From the NCBI GenBank assembly GCA_002369295.1, contig DFDR01000086.1:1-6512 (forward strand): DNA of 6,512 bases. The letters are read 5' to 3'. The translations under genes and the position numbers were made by a program. Of the stretch, positions 1-6,070 are shown in pieces. The stretch's first letter is position 1. The number at the start of each line of letters is the position of its first letter. The notes below the pieces were generated by a model. It did not search any database, was not told the origin of the DNA, and saw only the letters and a program-made list of their open reading frames with translations. The stretch is from Desulfovibrionaceae bacterium UBA3823. Lineage in GTDB: Bacteria; Desulfobacterota; Desulfovibrionia; Desulfovibrionales; Desulfovibrionaceae.

Positions 1-849
1 GATGGTTTTATTTTTGGCGACATAAAAGATATTTATAATCCATGGTCTATAATTGGTTATTTATCTGAGCATAGTTTTGAAACATATTGGGCGCAAACAA
101 GTTCAAACGCCCTTGTTGGACAGCTCATTGCCAATTCGTCGGTAAAGATAAAAGAAGAAACTAAAAACCTACTTCAAGGCAAATCTATTACTGTTAATTT
201 CGACGAGCAAATTGTTTTTTCACAATTAAATAAAAAATCTGGAGCAATCTGGAGTCTATTGATGGCTGCAGGGTATGTAAAGCCTCTACGGTTTAATCGT
301 GAAATAGGTGAATATGAGATTGCATTGACAAATTATGAAGTTCAAATACTTATTGATACAATTATATCAGAGTGGTTTAATAATGATAATTCTGATGGAG
401 AAGAATTTAGAAAAGCACTATTGAAAAATGATATCGAAACAATGAATAAAACAATGGCAGATATAGCTGAAAATACCTTCAGCTTCTTTGATACAGGAAA
501 AAATGAACCTGAACGATTTTATCATGCTTTTGTTTTGGGCATGATTGTTGATTTTAGAGGGCGCTATGAAATTGTTTCCAATCGCGAGAGTGGATTAGGG
601 CGTTGTGATGTTATGTTAATTCCTCTTCGTGATAGTGACCATGGAATTGTTATTGAATTTAAGACAAGAGATGCTAAAAAGGAAAAATATCTTAAGACAA
701 CTTGTAATAATGCTCTGAAGCAGATCAAGAAAATGCGTTATGCAAGTACGCTTCAATCACGCGGTATTGCCAAAGATGATATCTATTTTTATGGGTTTGG
801 ATTTGATGGAAAAGAAGTGATGATTGCAGGCGGAATAAATACAGATTGA
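1..849 (+). CDS. AAA-ATPase-like / PD-(D/E)XK nuclease-superfamily protein, C-terminal part (5' end outside window)
   Basis: The frame is open from base 1 and ends with TGA at 847-849, giving 282 residues of a longer protein; no internal Met has a convincing SD, so the true start lies left of the window. The first residues (GFIFG, then YNPWSI, FETYW and TSSN) match what I know of the end of the AAA-ATPase-like domain (PF09820 type). The last 100 residues match the associated PD-(D/E)XK nuclease-like domain (PF08011/DUF1703 type): ESGLGRCDVML with Asp at fragment residue 203, then IVIEFK with Glu 219 and Lys 221 as the D...ExK motif, and the closing YGFGFDGKEV. Biochemical function of this family is not established; many copies per genome are common in gut anaerobes and a nuclease or defence role is only inferred. 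Base composition is very AT-rich, unlike the GC-rich genes to the right, which suggests recent transfer. Confidence 0.85.
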   Translation, partial: DGFIFGDIKDIYNPWSIIGYLSEHSFETYWAQTSSNALVGQLIANSSVKIKEETKNLLQGKSITVNFDEQIVFSQLNKKSGAIWSLLMAAGYVKPLRFNREIGEYEIALTNYEVQILIDTIISEWFNNDNSDGEEFRKALLKNDIETMNKTMADIAENTFSFFDTGKNEPERFYHAFVLGMIVDFRGRYEIVSNRESGLGRCDVMLIPLRDSDHGIVIEFKTRDAKKEKYLKTTCNNALKQIKKMRYASTLQSRGIAKDDIYFYGFGFDGKEVMIAGGINTD

Positions 850-854
850 GTATA

Positions 855-891
855 ACGCCTTAGCTGGCATCATCGTCGGGCTGGAAGGCGT
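855..891. repeat. Inverted repeat just after the nuclease-like gene, possible bidirectional transcript end
   Basis: ACGCCTT at 855-861 is the exact reverse complement of AAGGCGT at 885-891, and the stem can continue with AGC (862-864) against GCT (880-882) across a 2-nt bulge. It begins 5 nt after the stop of the plus-strand gene and lies downstream of the minus-strand permease gene, so it sits between converging transcripts. No T-run follows on either strand, so it is not a textbook intrinsic terminator. Confidence 0.35.
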
Positions 892-964
892 GGGCGTGGC
901 CAAGTCTTCCGTCCTTTCCCAGCTGCCAGGCTCGCTTGCCGCAGTGCACGCCGGCGCAAGCGTT

Positions 965-1025
965 GGCATCGGCCTTAACCGCAGCCGCATGCTGGGCCAG
1001 AGCCGATGTGCGGGTGGCCGATGCC
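965..1025 (-). repeat. 10-bp perfect inverted repeat at the 3' end of the permease gene
   Basis: GGCATCGGCC (965-974) and GGCCGATGCC (1016-1025) are exact reverse complements separated by 41 nt; an inner pairing of ACCGCA (978-983) with TGCGGGT (1009-1015, one bulged base) lengthens the stem. The structure starts 3 nt after the permease stop codon on the minus strand. It lacks a T-run, so a 3'-end protecting or Rho-associated structure is as likely as an intrinsic terminator. The whole 850-1028 gap otherwise shows no gene I can support: frames on both strands are open with GC-rich third positions but carry no recognisable start or family. Confidence 0.4.
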
Positions 1026-1028
1026 GCC

Positions 1029-1946
1029 TTAGAGCGCGTGCTGGAGCAGCATAGGGATGAGCACGAGGTAGATGGCTGTGCTGACGAGGATGGAGAGGCA
1101 GATGCACATGCTGGAGTCGTTGAGCAGCTCCGGCGCCAGCTTGAAGGTGTAGACCGGGCCGAGGCCGGACACCGGCGAGAGCAGGAAGAGCGCGAGGGCC
1201 GCGCTCACGCTGCTACCCACGGGAAGCAGGAAGGCTGCCGCCGCCAGCAGGAATGCGCTGGCGTAGCGCACGGCGAGGATGCGGGCGACGGTGCCTGCCG
1301 CCTTGCGGCTGATGGTGAACTTGAGTCCGATCCCTATCATGAACATGCACAGGTAGGGATTGGCGAAGGCCGCCAGGCGGACCGGCGCCATGACCGGCTC
1401 CGGCAGCCGGAGGTGCAGCACGGAGAGGACGATCATGGCAACGTAGCAGTGGAAGCCCACGCACAGGAGCACGATCTTCGCCATCTTCCGGGCGTCCATG
1501 CCGGGCGCCCGGGCGGCTCTGGCGGCCACGGCGTAGTTGCCGCCCATGGTCATGATGGCGTTGCCCACGTCGCAGAGGCAGATGACCATGAAGACGGAGG
1601 CGTCGAAGAAGCTCTGGATGAAGGCCATGGCGAACATGCCGATGTTGTAGCCGGCGATGTTGATCATGCAGAAGCCCCGCACGGGCAGGGGACTTCGGCC
1701 TGCGGTCAGCCTGCCGAGGCCGAGGCAGAAGAAGTTCAGCGCAAAGCCCATGGCGAGCAGGGCGAAGTAGGCGGGGTCCAGAACCTGGCCGTTGAGCCCG
1801 CGCAGCACCGTGCAGGGCAGGGTGACGTTGAGCACCAGCGCCGAGAGCCAGCCTATGGCCTGCTCCCTGACGAGCCCGAGGCGCTTGGCCGCGTAGCCGA
1901 CGAGGATGATGGCCATGAAGCCGAGTATCTTGGCGTAGATTTCCAT
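1029..1946 (-). CDS. Auxin efflux carrier (AEC)-family permease, probable organic-anion transporter
   Basis: A 305-residue, very hydrophobic protein with about ten membrane segments in two halves around a basic central loop (near residues 142-156), the usual AEC length and layout. Family-like features are LNVTLPCTVL at 39-48, the Asn/Gly-rich segment INIAGYNIGM at 95-104 and CDVGNAIMTMGGNY at 125-138 in the first half, and NPYLCMFMIGIGLKF at 196-210 in the second. Characterised bacterial relatives move malate, malonate or similar carboxylates, sometimes by exchange; the substrate here cannot be read. The ATG at 1946 lies 4 nt after the stop of the phosphodiesterase gene. Only a weak GGCGG precedes it inside that gene, so expression by translational coupling is likely. 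The frame stays open further upstream in a non-hydrophobic stretch that overlaps the esterase out of frame and is a shadow. Confidence 0.85.
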   Translation of the reverse strand: MEIYAKILGFMAIILVGYAAKRLGLVREQAIGWLSALVLNVTLPCTVLRGLNGQVLDPAYFALLAMGFALNFFCLGLGRLTAGRSPLPVRGFCMINIAGYNIGMFAMAFIQSFFDASVFMVICLCDVGNAIMTMGGNYAVAARAARAPGMDARKMAKIVLLCVGFHCYVAMIVLSVLHLRLPEPVMAPVRLAAFANPYLCMFMIGIGLKFTISRKAAGTVARILAVRYASAFLLAAAAFLLPVGSSVSAALALFLLSPVSGLGPVYTFKLAPELLNDSSMCICLSILVSTAIYLVLIPMLLQHAL

Positions 1947-1950
1947 GGCG

Positions 1951-2796
1951 CTAAGCCGCCGGAGGGCGGTTGGGGAAGGGCTTGGCAAGGGTTTCGGGAT
2001 CGTCGGTGATGAAGCCCGTGACGCCCATGAGGGAGAGCTGGAGCGCCAGCGCAGGGTCGTTGACGGTCCAGGCCGTGACGAAGATGCCGGCCCGCTGGAG
2101 GCAGACGAGATGGCAGCCGAGAATGAGCTCCTCGCTTGGATGGTACCACTGGGCGCAGGCCTGGCGGCAGGACTCGACCGGATCCCAGGGGCGCTTCTTC
2201 TCGACCAGCAGCGCCCGCGGGATGTCCGGCGCGGCCTTGGCCGCGCGCGCAAGATAGCCCGGGGAGAAGGAGGAGAGGAGGACGCTGTCCTCCAGTCCCG
2301 CATCGCGGACGGCGCCGAGGACGTCTTCGACGATGGTGGCGTCGTGGGCAAGCTTCGCGTGGTCCTTGATCTCCACGTTGACGCCGATGCCAAGGCGCTT
2401 TGCCAGCTCAAGCGCCTCCTCCAGCGCTGGCACCTGCAGGCCCCGGTAGCCGGCGGCCTCCCTGGCGTCGATCCTTTCCGAGGCGATCGAGCCGAAGGGG
2501 TCCTTGTTCAGGAACCAGCTGCCGGCGTCAAGGGAGCGCACCTCTGCGAAGCTGCGCTCGCAGACGGCAAGGCGCCCGTCTCTGAAGGCCTTGCCGGCAT
2601 TGGTGGTGCGTTCAAGGCTGTCGTCGTGCATGATCACGAGCCTCTTGTCGCGGGTGCAGGCAACGTCCAGCTCGATGAAGTCGGCGCCGGCGCGGGCCGC
2701 CAGCTCGAAGGCCGGCAGGGTGTTCTCCGGCGCCAGGGCGCGGAAGCCCCGGTGGGCGCCGAAGAGGATGCGGGCGGGACGGGTGCGGAAGTCCAT
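1951..2796 (-). CDS. Glycerophosphodiester phosphodiesterase (GDPD family)
   Basis: A 281-residue GDPD TIM-barrel enzyme that hydrolyses glycerophosphodiesters to sn-glycerol-3-phosphate and an alcohol. All the family signatures are visible: HRG at 15-17, PENT at 23-26, ELDV with Glu 42 and Asp 44 as metal ligands, MHDD with the second catalytic His 57, LERTT at 61-65, VEIK with Glu 142, the AWTVN motif at 242-246 and TDDP at 264-267. There is no signal peptide, so it should act in the cytoplasm like UgpQ rather than the exported GlpQ type. The start at 2796 is fixed by AAGGAGGG (2803-2810) 6 nt upstream; the longer open frame to 3042 crosses the terminator and promoter region and has no family similarity. 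It is the first gene of a unit with the AEC permease. Confidence 0.92.
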   Translation of the reverse strand: MDFRTRPARILFGAHRGFRALAPENTLPAFELAARAGADFIELDVACTRDKRLVIMHDDSLERTTNAGKAFRDGRLAVCERSFAEVRSLDAGSWFLNKDPFGSIASERIDAREAAGYRGLQVPALEEALELAKRLGIGVNVEIKDHAKLAHDATIVEDVLGAVRDAGLEDSVLLSSFSPGYLARAAKAAPDIPRALLVEKKRPWDPVESCRQACAQWYHPSEELILGCHLVCLQRAGIFVTAWTVNDPALALQLSLMGVTGFITDDPETLAKPFPNRPPAA

Positions 2797-2825
2797 GGGG
2801 ATCCCTCCTTGGTCTTGTCTTGGGC

Positions 2826-2853
2826 AGCATAAGCCATGGAGGCGCAAGATCAA
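2826..2853 (-). promoter_or_regulatory. Candidate sigma70-type promoter of the phosphodiesterase-permease unit
   Basis: On the minus strand TTGATC (2848-2853, 4/6 to TTGACA) is followed after 16 nt by TATGCT (2826-2831, 4/6 to TATAAT). Transcription would begin near 2819, leaving a leader of about 22 nt that contains the strong SD AAGGAGGG. It lies immediately downstream of the putative terminator of the preceding unit. Confidence 0.4.
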
Positions 2854-2855
2854 GG

Positions 2856-2873
2856 AAAAAGGGGATGCCCCCT
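2856..2873 (-). terminator. Short hairpin plus T-run, likely terminator of the reductase/polyferredoxin unit
   Basis: Read on the minus strand, AGGGG and CCCCT (2869-2873 and 2860-2864) pair around a 4-nt loop and are followed by TTTT (2859-2856). The stem is only 5 bp but nearly all G-C and the T-run is directly attached. It lies about 140 nt past the polyferredoxin stop and just before the next promoter. Confidence 0.4.
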
Positions 2874-2927
2874 GGCTGGCGCGCTCCGAACCCCAGGGTG
2901 CGCTCAACGGCTTGGCGCACGCCGGCA

Positions 2928-2980
2928 CCGCAAGGCGCCCGGCGTCAGGAGGGCGTGGCCCCCTGCGTGGCGCCTTGCGG
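2928..2980 (-). repeat. 12-bp perfect inverted repeat downstream of the polyferredoxin gene
   Basis: CCGCAAGGCGCC (2928-2939) and GGCGCCTTGCGG (2969-2980) are exact reverse complements with a 29-nt spacer. Within the spacer AGGAGGG and CCCCCT can pair again with one bulged base, giving a long nested hairpin. It begins about 33 nt after the polyferredoxin stop. No T-run follows it, so it may protect the transcript end rather than terminate it. Confidence 0.45.
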
Positions 2981-3013
2981 CGCGCTTCTTCTGGCAGCAT
3001 CCTCCGGGGCCGG

Positions 3014-4471
3014 CTACACCTTCCGGTGCTCCGCATGGCCAAGCACCGTGATGGCTGAGACTGGACGGGACGGGCAGTAGTGCTCGCAGGCTCCGCAGCC
3101 TATGCACTTTTCCCTGTTGACCGCAGGCTCCTTGAGCTTTGCCTCCCCCACGAGAGAAATGGCTCCTGTTGGGCAGTTGCGCTGGCAGGCCGTGCAGGCA
3201 ACCTGATCGGTCTTCACCACGCACAGGCTTCTGTCGATCTCGGCATGCCCGATTTGTATGGCAGACTTTTCCTCAGGCGTGATCTGCTGGATGGCCCCCG
3301 CAGGGCAGACTTGGCCGCAGACGGTGCACGAGGTCCGGCAAAAGCCGTGGTGGAAGCTGAGACTCGGCTGCAGCAGTCCGGCGCCGTGGTCAAAAGAAGC
3401 CAGGACCTGGCTTGGACAGGCCGCCACGCAGGCCTGGCAGCCTGTGCAGCTGGCCGCAAAGTGCCGGAGGCTTTGCGCGCCTGCAGGAAGCAGAGGCTGT
3501 TCCGTGCGGCGCCTGGGCTTGTAGCCCTGGGACAGGATCTCGGCCTCTGTCCGCTTGCCGCTGGCGGACAGGGCAGACGCGGGAGCGGCCAGCAGCCCCA
3601 GGGCGCCGATGGCCACCTTGCCCATCGCGCTGCGCCGATCCCCGCGTGCAGCTTCCGTTCTGCGGGGGCGAAAGCGCAGGGCGCCAAAGGCGCAGACAGA
3701 CTGGCAGTTGAGGCAGCCCACGCAGCGCGAGGCGTCAATGGTGGACGCTTTGGCATCAATGCAGCCGGCCTTGCAGACGCTCTCGCACTTGCCGCAGCGG
3801 CTGCAGAGCTCTGCGTGGATGCGGGGCCTCAGCGGCGCAAAGCGGGAGAGCAGTCCCAAGACTGTGCCGACAGGGCAAATGTGCGTGCACCAGATGCGGC
3901 CATGGGAGAGCGTCAAATAGCCAAGGAGAAGCAAGGTGCCAAGGGCCGCGGCAAGGCCTATGGCGCCGTGGGAAAAAAGACGCTGGGGACTGAGGGCAAA
4001 GCTGTGCCCGCCCTGCAGAAGCCAGTCTGCGGCATTGTTGATCAAAATTGCCAAGGGCTGCCCTATGTCGGCGGCAATGCGGCCAAAGGCGCTGTAGGGG
4101 TCAAGCAGCGCGACAAGCCAGGGCAGGCCGAGGAGCAAAGCCGCAAGAAAGATCGCCAGGATGCCGAAGCGCAGCCAGGAAAGCGGAGCAAGATAGTGAA
4201 AGCGTCCCTGCTTGCGCAGGCTGAGCAGCACATCCTGCAGGAGCCCCAGGGGACAGACCACAGAGCAGTAGATTCGGCCGAAGAGCAGCGTTGCAACAAG
4301 CACGACAAGCACGCAGAGGAGACTGCCAGCCAGAAGTGCAGGAAGTAGCTGAATTTTTGCAAGCCAGGAAAAATGCGTTGCCAAAACACGCTGTTCGCTG
4401 AGATCGCAGAAAAATATCACAAAGCCAAAAAGAAAAAATAACGCTAGACACAGTCGCAATGCTTTCCACAT
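3014..4471 (-). CDS. Membrane polyferredoxin, NapH-like module fused to a NapG-like four-cluster module
   Basis: A 485-residue Fe-S protein. Hydrophobic segments at about 4-22, 42-65, 102-123 and 169-188 give four membrane passes; CSVVCP (Cys 69/73) follows pass 2 and CTHICP (Cys 195/199) follows pass 4, the two CX3CP motifs of NapH. Two CX2CX2CX3C ferredoxin sets follow at Cys 223-233 and 250-260. Then Arg-Arg at 279-280, a hydrophobic run and APASA resemble a Tat signal, as found at the N-terminus of NapG, and four more Cys sets follow at 342-352, 378-389, 417-433 and 456-466. NapH/NapG proteins carry quinol electrons to periplasmic partners. The ATG at 4471 is preferred over the one at 4477 because AGGA (4479-4482) lies 7 nt before the former and only 1 nt before the latter. 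That SD overlaps the stop of the reductase gene, so the two are probably translationally coupled. The first 30 or so codons share the AT-rich tract of the neighbouring gene's end. Confidence 0.88.
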   Translation of the reverse strand: MWKALRLCLALFFLFGFVIFFCDLSEQRVLATHFSWLAKIQLLPALLAGSLLCVLVVLVATLLFGRIYCSVVCPLGLLQDVLLSLRKQGRFHYLAPLSWLRFGILAIFLAALLLGLPWLVALLDPYSAFGRIAADIGQPLAILINNAADWLLQGGHSFALSPQRLFSHGAIGLAAALGTLLLLGYLTLSHGRIWCTHICPVGTVLGLLSRFAPLRPRIHAELCSRCGKCESVCKAGCIDAKASTIDASRCVGCLNCQSVCAFGALRFRPRRTEAARGDRRSAMGKVAIGALGLLAAPASALSASGKRTEAEILSQGYKPRRRTEQPLLPAGAQSLRHFAASCTGCQACVAACPSQVLASFDHGAGLLQPSLSFHHGFCRTSCTVCGQVCPAGAIQQITPEEKSAIQIGHAEIDRSLCVVKTDQVACTACQRNCPTGAISLVGEAKLKEPAVNREKCIGCGACEHYCPSRPVSAITVLGHAEHRKV

Positions 4472-4478
4472 ACGCATA

Positions 4479-4482
4479 TCCT
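4479..4482 (-). promoter_or_regulatory. Ribosome binding site that decides the polyferredoxin start
   Basis: The minus strand reads TAGGATATGCGTATG, where TAG is the reductase stop. The only SD-like sequence is AGGA, giving 7 nt to the second ATG (4471) but 1 nt to the first (4477). The second is therefore the likelier start; the protein loses only Met-Arg. Confidence 0.45.
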
Positions 4483-5905
4483 AGACATTTCTACGTAGTA
4501 ATTGTTCTGTATACTTTGCAATTTTATCCATTTCCTCAGGTATATTGATGAATTGTGGACACTGAGGTAGACATTGCCCACAGCCGGTACAATGTGCTGC
4601 GCTACGAAATTCAGGGATGCGTCTTGCCAATGAAGTGAGGTAGCCACGACGTGCTTCATCATAACTTGCACTTCTACTGTCTTTTGGAACTAGATCATCA
4701 TCAAGACAGTCATTGTAGTGTTTAAAAACAGTTGGTATGTCTACACCATATTGACATGGCATGCAATATCCACATGTTGTACATCGAATATTATTTCCTT
4801 TAACAAAAACATCAAGAGCTTTTTTTAGAACCGTATGTTCATGATCAGATAATGGAATGTACGGAGAAAATGTGGCTAGATTATCTTGCAGATGCTCTTT
4901 GTAGGTCATGCCAGAGAGGATGGTCAGCACATTGGGCAGTCCGGCCACATAGCGGAATGCCCAGGAAGCGGCGGTATGCTCTGGCTGTTCATTCTGCAAA
5001 ATATTCAGGGCCTTGCCGTTCAATCTGGCTAAACGGCCTCCCAGCAGGGGCTCCATGACCACAAAGGGCAGGCCTGAGGCCGCAATTGTGTCGAGCATCC
5101 ACTTGGCGGGGGCAGGTTCAGGCACGTTTTTCTTGAGGTTGGGACGTGGCACGAGCTCGTGCAAAAGGTCATGGTAGTTCACTTGGATCATGGCAAAGTC
5201 CCAGTCGACGTCGCGGCTGAGGACGTACTCGAGCATGGCCTTGTCGCCGTGGAAGGACCAGCCAAGGTTGCGTATGCGCCCCTGCCGCTTCTCCTCGAGG
5301 AGATAGTCAAGAACCCCTGCGTCTTCGTAGGTGCGCTTGTAGTTCTCCACCAGCGAGAGGTTGTGCAGCAGGTAGTAGTCGAAGTACTCGACTTGGCAGT
5401 TTTTCAGCTGGGTCGCAAACATCTCCTTGGCTTTGGCCAGATCCGGGTTGAGATAGCCGGGCATCTTGGTTGCCAGGTAGAATGAGTCGCGGGGATGCCG
5501 CTTCAGGGCCTTGCCCGTGACAATCTGCGATGCGCCGTTGTGGTAGCCCCAGGCGGTGTCGAAGTAGTTCACCCCATGGGCCAGGGCATAGTCCACAAGC
5601 TCAAAGGCGCTGGGCTCGTTGATGTTGGGGCTGCGCGGAGAATTCTCTCCGGGCATTACCGGATAGCGCATGCAGCCAAAGCCGAGCATGGAGATCTTGT
5701 CGCCTGTGCGCGAGGCTGAGGTATAGGACATCAAGGCCTTCTGCGGTTCAGGCCTGCCGTCAACGGAGATGCCAGGACCGGCCTGGCGTGCTGTCTGTGC
5801 GGTGTCGTGAAAGGTCGCCCAGGCGCCAAGGCCTGCCGCGCCCCCTGCGGCCGCAGCCATGCCCGTCAGGAGCTGGCGGCGCGTAAACTTCTTTGTTTTG
5901 CTCAT
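4481..5905 (-). CDS. Tat-exported aldo/keto reductase with C-terminal 2x[4Fe-4S] ferredoxin domain
   Basis: A 474-residue protein. Residues 1-31 form a Tat signal (FTRRQLLTG at 7-15, then an Ala/Gly-rich core). Residues about 68-335 are an aldo/keto reductase TIM barrel with the full tetrad: Asp 116 (NYFDTAWGY), Tyr 121, Lys 147 (LATKMP) and His 181 (LLHN). The C-terminal domain binds two clusters: CTTCGYCMPC (Cys 375, 378, 381, 384) and CTGCGQCLPQCP (Cys 439, 442, 445, 449). Ferredoxin-tailed reductases of this type are widespread in anaerobes, but their substrates are mostly unknown. Export implies periplasmic action, where electrons would come from the adjacent polyferredoxin. The ATG at 5905 is the only start that gives the Tat signal directly; the longer open frame to 6028 has a repetitive Thr/Arg/Gln leader and no SD. 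Codons from about residue 333 onward become strikingly AT-rich, at the boundary between barrel and ferredoxin tail. Confidence 0.92.
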   Translation of the reverse strand: MSKTKKFTRRQLLTGMAAAAGGAAGLGAWATFHDTAQTARQAGPGISVDGRPEPQKALMSYTSASRTGDKISMLGFGCMRYPVMPGENSPRSPNINEPSAFELVDYALAHGVNYFDTAWGYHNGASQIVTGKALKRHPRDSFYLATKMPGYLNPDLAKAKEMFATQLKNCQVEYFDYYLLHNLSLVENYKRTYEDAGVLDYLLEEKRQGRIRNLGWSFHGDKAMLEYVLSRDVDWDFAMIQVNYHDLLHELVPRPNLKKNVPEPAPAKWMLDTIAASGLPFVVMEPLLGGRLARLNGKALNILQNEQPEHTAASWAFRYVAGLPNVLTILSGMTYKEHLQDNLATFSPYIPLSDHEHTVLKKALDVFVKGNNIRCTTCGYCMPCQYGVDIPTVFKHYNDCLDDDLVPKDSRSASYDEARRGYLTSLARRIPEFRSAAHCTGCGQCLPQCPQFINIPEEMDKIAKYTEQLLRRNV

Positions 5906-5913
5906 GATGTTGA

Positions 5914-5939
5914 CGATCGCTCTCGCGATCGCCCCTCCT
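5914..5939 (-). promoter_or_regulatory. Shine-Dalgarno followed by GNRA-tetraloop hairpin before the reductase start
   Basis: On the minus strand AGGAGGGG (5939-5932) is followed at once by a perfect 7-bp hairpin, CGATCGC-GAGA-GCGATCG (5931-5914), then 8 nt TCAACATC and the ATG at 5905. The linear distance between SD and ATG is 26 nt, too long for normal initiation; with the hairpin folded it is 8-10 nt. GAGA fits the GNRA tetraloop rule, so the hairpin should be stable. No other SD-like sequence lies near the ATG. The stem is seen; its effect on translation is inferred. Confidence 0.55.
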
Positions 5940-5960
5940 CGTTGTGTCTGCTTGGGTGTT

Positions 5961-5984
5961 TGTCTGGTAGTCTGTCTGGTAGTC
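5961..5984. repeat. 12-bp direct tandem repeat in the reductase leader
   Basis: TGTCTGGTAGTC occurs twice head to tail (5961-5972 and 5973-5984) and is flanked by related fragments (TGTGTC after, GTGTCTG before). In the minus-strand transcript this gives a C/A-rich, nearly structure-free stretch rich in CAGAC just upstream of the SD. It explains the Thr-Arg-Gln repeats seen if the region is translated, which argues against the long reductase start. Confidence 0.6.
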
Positions 5985-6053
5985 TGTGTCGCGAGCCGTG
6001 CATGCTCTGCCAGGGCACAGCCATCCACGGGAGAGGAGCCGGCAGCTGGCGTC

Positions 6054-6070
6054 TGGCCTCAGTCAGGCCA
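6054..6070 (-). repeat. Small hairpin at the end of a doubtful upstream ORF
   Basis: TGGCCT (6054-6059) and AGGCCA (6065-6070) form a perfect 6-bp stem with a 5-nt loop. It spans the TGA (6063-6065) of the putative small ORF upstream of the reductase. It has no T-run, so an attenuator or terminator role is only a guess. Confidence 0.25.

Noticed and set aside
936..2009. Long plus-strand open frame (357 codons) opposite the permease
   Set aside because: It is rich in Asp, His, Glu, Gly and Ala with no family similarity, typical of the antisense of a GC-rich hydrophobic gene.
1945..2832. Plus-strand open frame (295 codons) opposite the phosphodiesterase
   Set aside because: The minus strand carries every GDPD motif in this interval; the plus frame has none and is a shadow.
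2797..3042. Upstream extension of the phosphodiesterase by 82 residues
   Set aside because: The region contains a terminator-like hairpin, a promoter-like pair and the strong SD for the ATG at 2796; the extension shows no family similarity.
3080..4348. Plus-strand open frame (422 codons) opposite the polyferredoxin
   Set aside because: Composition is Ala/Gly/Gln/Lys-rich without domains, while the minus frame has eight well-formed cysteine motifs.
5906..6028. Upstream extension of the reductase to an earlier start
   Set aside because: The extra 41 residues are a low-complexity Thr/Arg/Gln stretch encoded by a tandem repeat, and would put the Tat signal internally.
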